From assembly GCA_964490975.1 (NCBI GenBank), contig CAZBEQ010000066.1, positions 1 through 11,735 of the forward strand: 11,735 nt of DNA, read 5' to 3'. Each line of letters opens with the position of its first letter. Positions within the stretch are counted from its first letter, which is position 1. The position numbers and the translations under genes were made by a program. The stretch is from DTU013 sp964490975 (GTDB lineage Bacteria > Bacillota > Clostridia > Acetivibrionales > DTU013). The notes beneath the pieces were generated by a model. The model worked only from the letters and a program-made list of their open reading frames with translations. It had not been told where the DNA came from and searched no databases. Shown piece after piece: positions 6,398-11,735 of this stretch.

Positions 6398-6985
6398 TCA
6401 TAACACTCCCTTGGTGGACATTACTCCTTCAATTCTTGGATCAATTCCCGCAGCCTCGTCCAAAGCCCTGCCGAACGCCTTGAATACAGCCTCGGTGATA
6501 TGGTGGTTATTACTGCCGTACAATACATTGATATGTATATTCATCCCGGTATTAACGGAAACAGCCCTGAAAAATTCTTCTACCAGCTCGGTATCCATAT
6601 CTCCGACCCGCTCGCTTGTGTATTTGACATTGCATACAAGATAGGGACGTCCTCCGATATCCACTGAAACCATTGCAAGGGCTTCATCCATAGGCACATA
6701 TGATGTCCCATATCTCTTTATGGATCTCTTGTCACCCAATGCCTGCTTTATTGCCTGCCCCAGTACAATGCCGACATCCTCGACCGTGTGGTGGGCATCC
6801 ACCCGCAGGTCACCGCAGGCTTTTACCTGCAGATCCAGCAGACCATGCTTGGAAAACAGTGTCAGCATGTGATCGAGAAATCCAATGCCGGTATCGACCG
6901 ACGAGTTGCCACTGCCATCGATAAAAAGCTTCATTTCTATATCCGTCTCAGCTGTTTTTCTGCTCAACTCAGCACTTCTGGCCAT
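6398..6985 (-). CDS. hisB: Imidazoleglycerol-phosphate dehydratase HisB
   Basis: Dehydrates imidazole glycerol phosphate to imidazole acetol phosphate, a manganese-dependent reaction. The 195-residue protein is the single-function form without the N-terminal phosphatase found in enterobacterial HisB. The two metal-binding HHxxE motifs are DAHHTVED (H65, H66, E69) and NNHHITEA (H161, H162, E165), and FLDHM lies at 36-40. ATG at 6985 is preceded by GGAGGT (6991-6996) at five bases. Because it lacks the phosphatase domain, the histidinol-phosphate step must be done by a gene elsewhere. Confidence 0.97.
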   Translation of the reverse strand: MARSAELSRKTAETDIEMKLFIDGSGNSSVDTGIGFLDHMLTLFSKHGLLDLQVKACGDLRVDAHHTVEDVGIVLGQAIKQALGDKRSIKRYGTSYVPMDEALAMVSVDIGGRPYLVCNVKYTSERVGDMDTELVEEFFRAVSVNTGMNIHINVLYGSNNHHITEAVFKAFGRALDEAAGIDPRIEGVMSTKGVL

Positions 6986-7017
6986 ATCACACCTCCATAC
7001 ATATCATATCCTCTGTA

Positions 7018-7046
7018 ATTATACAAAACATAGCCGCACAAATCTA
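7018..7046 (-). promoter_or_regulatory. Weak candidate internal promoter before hisB
   Basis: A perfect TATAAT (7018-7023 on the minus strand) lies 32 bases upstream of the hisB start. The best -35 at 17-base spacing is TAGATT (7041-7046), a poor match. In an AT-rich 86-bp gap this may be chance. Confidence 0.2.
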
Positions 7047-7071
7047 CCAATTTTTACTGTATCAACTCATA

Positions 7072-8154
7072 TCATATAGTATCTATGGCAGAAACAATCC
7101 TTAATATATTGTCAAGCACCTTAACAACAGCTTCCATTTCCTCATCCGTCCCTATACTTATGCGCAGATGGTTGTCTATCAGAGGGTTTTTAAAGTACCT
7201 GACGAGTATATCTGCCTCTCTCAGCATTCTAAAAATCTTTTCCGCTTTAATAGTTTTGTGGCTTACAAAGACGAAATTTGCCGAGGAGTCAGTGACAATA
7301 AAATCTCTTTTTTTCAGATCATTAACAAATTTTTCACGGGTAGCAATGACTTTTTGCACAGTACCGCCATAATACTCCGGATCTTGCAGTGCAGCTGTAC
7401 CGGCCACAATTGCCAGCCTGTCAAGAGTATATGAATTAAATGAATTCTTTACGCTTTCCAACGCCTGAATAAGCTCCCTGTCGCCGAAAGCAAAACCTAT
7501 CCTCATACCCGCAAGAGCCCTGGATTTTGAGAAGGTATGGATCACCAGCAGGTTCGGGTATTCATCGATCAGGCTTACGGCTGACTCACCTCCATAGTCG
7601 ATATAGGCTTCATCAACTATGACCACAGTGTCGGGATTGCCATCAAGGACACTGCGAATCACCTCCAACGAAAGCGCCTTGCCCGTCGGTGCATTCGGAT
7701 TTGCCAGTATTATCCCGCCACTGCTCTCCATCATTTGTTCTGAAGGTATGTTAAATTCGCTGTCCAGAGGGGTCGTTACATAGTCCAGCTTGAAAAGTGA
7801 GGCATAGACAGGATAAAAGGAATAAGTGATATTTGGAAATATAATAGTCCTTCCCGGATCAAAAAAGGCCATGAACGAGAATGCCAGCACCTCATCCGAT
7901 CCATTTCCGGCAAAAATCTGATCCTTCTTCACCCCGTAGCTTTCTGCCGCCGCACTGATAAGCATACCGCAGGTCGGATCAGGATATAGTCTCAAGCTGT
8001 CATCCGCAGCATTCTTTATTGCTTCTATAACCTTTGGCGAAGGCCCATAGGGATTCTCATTGGTATTCAGCTTCACGTAGCTTCTGTCTCTCGGCTGTTC
8101 TCCGGGCACATACGGCACCAATCCCGATGCCAGCCTGCTCCAGTACTTGTTCAT
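7072..8154 (-). CDS. hisC: Histidinol-phosphate aminotransferase HisC
   Basis: PLP enzyme that transfers an amino group from glutamate to imidazole acetol phosphate. The 360-residue protein shows the class I/II aminotransferase pattern: GNGSDE at 83-88, NPNAPTG at 152-158, DEAYIDY from 181, the PLP-binding K210 in HTFSKSRALAG, and a C-terminal LRISIG with the substrate-binding arginine. ATG at 8154 has AAGGAG about nine bases upstream. The repeat-filled gap of 165 bp from hisD is the largest in the operon. Such enzymes sometimes also act on aromatic amino acids; the operon context supports the histidine role. Confidence 0.96.
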   Translation of the reverse strand: MNKYWSRLASGLVPYVPGEQPRDRSYVKLNTNENPYGPSPKVIEAIKNAADDSLRLYPDPTCGMLISAAAESYGVKKDQIFAGNGSDEVLAFSFMAFFDPGRTIIFPNITYSFYPVYASLFKLDYVTTPLDSEFNIPSEQMMESSGGIILANPNAPTGKALSLEVIRSVLDGNPDTVVIVDEAYIDYGGESAVSLIDEYPNLLVIHTFSKSRALAGMRIGFAFGDRELIQALESVKNSFNSYTLDRLAIVAGTAALQDPEYYGGTVQKVIATREKFVNDLKKRDFIVTDSSANFVFVSHKTIKAEKIFRMLREADILVRYFKNPLIDNHLRISIGTDEEMEAVVKVLDNILRIVSAIDTI

Positions 8155-8204
8155 ATTGTCGGACTCCTTTAATTACGGCTGCAAGTCATTAACGCAGCTC
8201 TGAG

Positions 8205-8290
8205 CTTCTATTTCACTTCTACTTGCGCATCAGCACTTCTATTTCACTTCTACTTATACTTCTATCTGTACTTCTACTTGCGCATCAACA
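8205..8290. repeat. Degenerate tandem repeats in the hisD-hisC gap
   Basis: A 20-bp block CTTCTATTTCACTTCTACTT occurs at 8205-8224 and 8236-8255. A second block, CTTCTACTTGCGCATCAGCA, at 8216-8235 recurs at 8271-8290 with one mismatch. The whole stretch is built from units of about 11-12 bases starting CTTCTA. On the coding strand it reads as A/G-rich AAGTAGAAGT units. No reading frame of note or terminator is seen in it. Confidence 0.8.
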
Positions 8291-8319
8291 CTTTCTAACT
8301 GAACTCCCAGGGTGGCTTC

Positions 8320-9615
8320 TCATTTACCAAAACGTACTTTGATGGCGTTTGCATGTCCGTCCAGCTTCTCATATTCAGCAAAACCAATAACCGTATCACT
8401 GGCTTTTTCCAGAGCCTGCCGTGTGTAAGAAATCACGCTGGATTTCTTCACAAAGTCAGCTACATTAAGAGGGGAGAAAAACCTTGCCGTCCCTCCCGTC
8501 GGAAGCACATGGTTCGGTCCCGCATAATAGTCTCCCAGCGGTTCGGGTGACCAGTTCCCGAGGAATACAGCTCCTGCATTTTTGACATACCCCAGCCTGC
8601 TGAACGGTTCCTCTATACAAAGCTCAAGGTGTTCAGGCGCTATGCGGTTTACTACCTCCATTGCCTGATCAAGATCGTTCACGATTATTGCCGCGCAGTA
8701 TTCTGAAAGCGATTTGTCCAAGATGTCTTTTCTTGATAGTTTTCCATATTGGATACCCAGTTCTTTCATGACCGCCTCCGCCAGCTTGACAGAGGGCGTG
8801 ACAAGTATCGACGCTGAAAGCACATCATGCTCTGCCTGGGAGAGTAGATCAGCCGCAACAAAAACCGGACTTGCAGTATCATCCGCAACTACAGTTATTT
8901 CGCTGGGCCCGGCGAACATGTCTATATCACAGTATCCATAAGCAAGTCTTTTCGCGGTAGCAACATAAATATTACCGGGGCCAAATACCTTGTCGACCCT
9001 TGGTACGGTCTCTGTGCCAAATACCATAGCCGCCACAGCCTGTGCGCCCCCCATTTTGAATATCTCGGTGACTCCCGCTTCATTTGCTGCAACCAGCACG
9101 GCAGGATCGATTTTTCCGTCTTTCCCGGGAGGGGTAGCCATTATGATCCTTTCAACTCCCGCAACCTTTGCCGGCAGGGCATTCATCAGCACTGAAGAAG
9201 TCAGTACGGCAGTGCCTCCCGGCACATAAATGCCGACTATCTCCAAAGGCCTGTAAAGCTGCCCAAGCAAAATGCCTTCGTCGCCGGTAGTGAACCAGGA
9301 GTTCTCCTTCTGTTTCTCATGAAATGCAACTATATTTGCCTTTGACCTTTCAATTATATCAAGAAGTTTTTTATCAACTTTATCATAGGCTTCCTTTATT
9401 TCATTTTCGGAAACCTTCATGGATGCCTGATCAAGCTCTGCCTTGTCGAACTTTTTTGTGTATTCCAATACAGCTTTATTGCCGTTTATCCTTACATTTT
9501 CAAGTATCGCACTGACTACATCTATGACATCCCGCTTTCCGACCCTGTCCCTTTCAACAAGCTTGTCAAACAGACCTGCGTCCTTTCCCTGCCTCATATC
9601 GATCATCTTTATCAT
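8320..9615 (-). CDS. hisD: Histidinol dehydrogenase HisD
   Basis: Zinc- and NAD-dependent enzyme that oxidises L-histidinol twice to give histidine. On the 431-residue form the zinc ligands Q260, H263 (LLSQAEHD), D362 (GDYYAGPNH) and H421 (LDGHANAI) and the catalytic pair E328-H329 (APEHLEL) are all present. YVPGG at 130-134 lies near the substrate site. The start is uncertain. ATG at 9615 has GGTGG five bases before it. An ATG at 9627 would add four residues but has no spaced ribosome site. Upstream is a 118-bp gap after hisG, holding only a small CCGGA/TCCGG hairpin at 9673-9685 that lacks a T tract. Confidence 0.96.
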   Translation of the reverse strand: MIKMIDMRQGKDAGLFDKLVERDRVGKRDVIDVVSAILENVRINGNKAVLEYTKKFDKAELDQASMKVSENEIKEAYDKVDKKLLDIIERSKANIVAFHEKQKENSWFTTGDEGILLGQLYRPLEIVGIYVPGGTAVLTSSVLMNALPAKVAGVERIIMATPPGKDGKIDPAVLVAANEAGVTEIFKMGGAQAVAAMVFGTETVPRVDKVFGPGNIYVATAKRLAYGYCDIDMFAGPSEITVVADDTASPVFVAADLLSQAEHDVLSASILVTPSVKLAEAVMKELGIQYGKLSRKDILDKSLSEYCAAIIVNDLDQAMEVVNRIAPEHLELCIEEPFSRLGYVKNAGAVFLGNWSPEPLGDYYAGPNHVLPTGGTARFFSPLNVADFVKKSSVISYTRQALEKASDTVIGFAEYEKLDGHANAIKVRFGK

Positions 9616-9733
9616 TTCAGCCACCATCCTGTTTATTGTAATGCTATAATTACATCAAATTCATATTCTGACCCGGACAATCCGGTTTGCAAACCCCTGG
9701 CAGACCTGATTTACATTTTCTGCACGTTTTGCC

Positions 9734-10366
9734 TCAAAGCTGCTTCCTGAGTCCGTCTATTATGTTGTTGATCCTGTCACTTTCCATCTTCATGCTCACT
9801 CTGTTTACAACAACCCTTGCACTAATTTCCGCTATCGTATCCAGCACCACAAGTCCATTTTCCTTCAGTGTCCGACCACTTTCTACAATATCCACTATGA
9901 CCTCCGAAAGCCCGACAAGTGGCGCCAGCTCAACAGAACCATTGAGTTTGATGACCTCGATAGATTCTCTGCGTTTATGTTCAAAATACTCCCGTGCTAT
10001 GCGGGGGTACTTTGTCGCGACCCGTTTATTATTCAGACTGTCCAGTTTTCCAGCCAGCTCAGCGGGACCTGCAACCACCATTCGGCATGCTGCGAAGCCG
10101 AGATTGAGCACCTCATACAGATGCCTTCCCTCCTCGAGCAGAGTATCCTTTCCGACCACTCCCATATCGGCAGCGCCATATTCCACATAGGTCGGCACAT
10201 CAGCCGGTTTTACAAGAAAAAACTTGATCTTGTTTGTTTCATCAGTGAATATCAGCTTTCTGGAAGCATTCCGGTATTCTGAACAGTCTATGCCAAGCTT
10301 CTCCAGTAATTCAATAGATAAATCCGCAAGCCTTCCTTTTGATAACGCTATAGTAAGATACCTCAT
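9734..10366 (-). CDS. hisG: ATP phosphoribosyltransferase catalytic subunit HisG, short form
   Basis: Condenses ATP with PRPP, the first and feedback-controlled step of the pathway. The 210-residue length and the absence of the C-terminal ACT-like regulatory domain mark it as the short form, which works only in a complex with HisZ. The PRPP-binding signature spans 146-167 (ELAPLVGLSEVIVDI and ESGRTL), and the N-terminus MRYLTIALSKGRL is typical. ATG at 10366 has GAGG (10374-10377) seven bases upstream, overlapping the end of hisZ. The two genes are only four bases apart, which fits equal synthesis of the two subunits. Confidence 0.97.
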   Translation of the reverse strand: MRYLTIALSKGRLADLSIELLEKLGIDCSEYRNASRKLIFTDETNKIKFFLVKPADVPTYVEYGAADMGVVGKDTLLEEGRHLYEVLNLGFAACRMVVAGPAELAGKLDSLNNKRVATKYPRIAREYFEHKRRESIEVIKLNGSVELAPLVGLSEVIVDIVESGRTLKENGLVVLDTIAEISARVVVNRVSMKMESDRINNIIDGLRKQL

Positions 10367-10370
10367 GATA

Positions 10371-11627
10371 TCACCTCTTTAATAACTCGCTGATTTTGAC
10401 CTTGGTAGTCTCTCCGGACTGGATGTAATGAATTTCGACATTGTCTTCATCAATGATACTTATAACGCCGCCGATTTTTCTTTCAGCCGCATAAGCTGCT
10501 GCTTGCCCGGCAGTTCTGTTGGCAATGTCAAGTTCGACTGCAAGCCCCTGCCTTCTAAGCACAGCACATAATTCAAACGCGGCTCTCCTGCCTTTATCCG
10601 CATAACATATAAAGGTATCCGTCGCCGGCTTTTCCATCTCGATTTTCTGTCTCTGCAGAGCCATCAATACCATATTAACGCCAAGCGAGAAGCCTGTAGC
10701 AGGACATTCCATGCCAAACTCACCCACAAGCTTGTCATACCGTCCGCCCGTCAGCACCGGGAAGCCTACGCCATGGGTGAAGCCTCTGAAAATAATGCCC
10801 GTGTCATATGCAAGGCCTCTAAGCATACCCAGGTCAACCGATACGTATTGTGAAAGCCCGTAATCATCCAGTATGCCAAGCACCTGACTGATATTTTCGA
10901 GGGCATCCCTGGACCTTTTGTTAAGATCAAATGAGCGGGCCTTTTCAAGAACATCTGATGAACCAAACAGTCCGGGAAGGCTGGAAATCAACTTTTTAAG
11001 ATTTTCTCCGATTTCTCTGCTTTTAAGAAATTCTTCAAGCCCTACATAGTCCTTACGGTCTATCAGCATCCTGACCTGTGATATGTCATCCTCCGAAAAT
11101 CCGGTTTCTTCCATAAGGCCGTTGAAAAACTCAACCTGGCCTATACCTATCTGAAAGCTTTCAAGGCCACTGGCTTTAAGCGACTGTATCGCTATTGCTA
11201 TTACCTCTGCATCTGACTCGGGAGTATTGACACCAAGCACCTCGATACCGGCCTGAGTAAATTCGTTTTGCTTTCCGCCGCCAAAATCATTGTAACGGTA
11301 TACATTGCCTATATAAGAAAGCCTCAGCGGATATGCTGCGTCTTTGTACTTCGTGGCCATTATCCTTGCAACCGGGACCGTAATATCAGGCCTGAGCACC
11401 AGTATCCTGCCCTGCTGGTCGAAAAACTTGAACATGTTCTCCTGCAGCATCGCACTGCCTTCTGATGAAAATACATCGTAAAATTCTATAGCAGGTGTTT
11501 CAAGCTCGTAAAAGCCATAACTCCTGAAAAGTGTTCTCAACTTCTGCTCTAATTCTCTTTTCTGGAAGCAGTCCTCGCACAGTATATCCTGTACGCCGTC
11601 CGGTGTGTAAATCTTCCACTTTGACAA
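10371..11627 (-). CDS. hisZ: ATP phosphoribosyltransferase regulatory subunit HisZ
   Basis: A paralogue of histidyl-tRNA synthetase without aminoacylation activity; it activates short HisG and senses histidine. Residues of the class II synthetase fold are visible: a motif 2-like LVLRPDITVPVARI near 76-89, GGGKQNEFTQAG near 116-127, and RGLAYDTG near 270-277 where synthetases have a YYTG-like histidine-binding block. A C-terminal region from about 338 looks like the anticodon-binding domain, so this is a long HisZ. Placement directly before short hisG decides against hisS. The start is probably TTG at 11627, eight bases after GAGG; the GTG at 11636 overlaps that site and would give 421 rather than 418 residues. 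Confidence 0.93.
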   Translation of the reverse strand: MSKWKIYTPDGVQDILCEDCFQKRELEQKLRTLFRSYGFYELETPAIEFYDVFSSEGSAMLQENMFKFFDQQGRILVLRPDITVPVARIMATKYKDAAYPLRLSYIGNVYRYNDFGGGKQNEFTQAGIEVLGVNTPESDAEVIAIAIQSLKASGLESFQIGIGQVEFFNGLMEETGFSEDDISQVRMLIDRKDYVGLEEFLKSREIGENLKKLISSLPGLFGSSDVLEKARSFDLNKRSRDALENISQVLGILDDYGLSQYVSVDLGMLRGLAYDTGIIFRGFTHGVGFPVLTGGRYDKLVGEFGMECPATGFSLGVNMVLMALQRQKIEMEKPATDTFICYADKGRRAAFELCAVLRRQGLAVELDIANRTAGQAAAYAAERKIGGVISIIDEDNVEIHYIQSGETTKVKISELLKR

Positions 11628-11633
11628 ATCCCG

Positions 11634-11639
11634 CACCTC
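11634..11639 (-). promoter_or_regulatory. Ribosome binding site deciding the hisZ start
   Basis: GAGGTG, with GAGG at 11636-11639, is followed after eight bases by an in-frame TTG (11625-11627). Its own last three bases form an in-frame GTG. The spacing equals that seen for hisA and hisF, favouring the TTG. Confidence 0.55.
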
Positions 11640-11658
11640 GCTTACTTGATTTTATTCT

Positions 11659-11735
11659 GCCTTGTCTTATTCGCCTTATATTATTACGCCTTGTCTTATT
11701 GCGCCTTATACTATTATGCCTTGTCTTATTGCGCC
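11659..11735. repeat. Degenerate tandem repeat upstream of hisZ
   Basis: GCCTTGTCTTATT occurs at 11659-11671, 11688-11700 and 11718-11730, a period of 29-30 bases, and the array runs off the right edge. Between copies lie related blocks such as CGCCTTATATTATTA. On the coding strand it reads as alternating units of about 15 bases beginning AAGGCG or AAGGCA. It fills most of the visible hisZ leader; no promoter or T-box motif is seen in the 99-108 bp available. Confidence 0.8.

Noticed and set aside
8309..8320. AGGGTGG motif after hisD, suggestive of a T-box
   Set aside because: It is on the plus strand, opposite to all genes, and lacks the GGNACCGCG continuation and any leader structure.
9673..9685. 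CCGGA-CAA-TCCGG hairpin between hisG and hisD as terminator or attenuator
   Set aside because: Only a five-base stem, no T tract, and it lies inside an operon.
10371..11627. Reading hisZ as histidyl-tRNA synthetase (hisS)
   Set aside because: The histidine-binding block reads RGLAYDTG instead of the usual YYTG type, and the gene lies four bases before a short HisG that requires HisZ.

Overview
The window looks like a piece of a low-to-mid GC Clostridia chromosome, possibly close to the Ruminiclostridium/Acetivibrio lineage. That is judged from GroEL protein style, the CIRCE-controlled groESL, strong AGGAGG-type ribosome sites, frequent GTG/TTG starts and the short HisG plus HisZ arrangement; it is inference, not a database match. 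All twelve supported genes are on the minus strand, so transcription runs from the right edge to the left edge.

Right to left, positions 11627 to 2491 hold a nearly complete histidine operon: hisZ, hisG, hisD, hisC, hisB, purC, hisH, hisA, hisF, hisIE. Together they take PRPP and ATP to histidine, except that no histidinol-phosphate phosphatase is present. A purine gene, purC, sits between hisB and hisH. It is linked to histidine synthesis through AICAR, the by-product released by HisFH and itself a purine intermediate. HisIE has an unusually long, low-complexity linker between its two enzyme domains. Three intergenic stretches hold short degenerate tandem repeats: the leader upstream of hisZ, the hisD-hisC gap and the hisB-purC gap. 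The start of the operon (promoter or leader) lies beyond the right edge.

After a roughly 125-bp spacer with no convincing terminator comes groES-groEL, with a sigma-A-like promoter and a perfect CIRCE operator (HrcA site) at 2338-2364. A strong intrinsic terminator for groEL lies at 212-238. Between the groEL stop and this terminator is a perfect 32-bp inverted repeat (249-322) that looks like an inserted mobile palindrome.

The left 200 bp are non-coding. They hold a 17-bp perfect inverted repeat about 100 bp apart and, at the very edge, a minus-strand segment that resembles the 5' region of a bacterial group II intron. No complete new system is visible. The most interesting parts are the non-coding insertions at the left edge, the purC insertion, the HisIE linker and the repeat-filled spacers.
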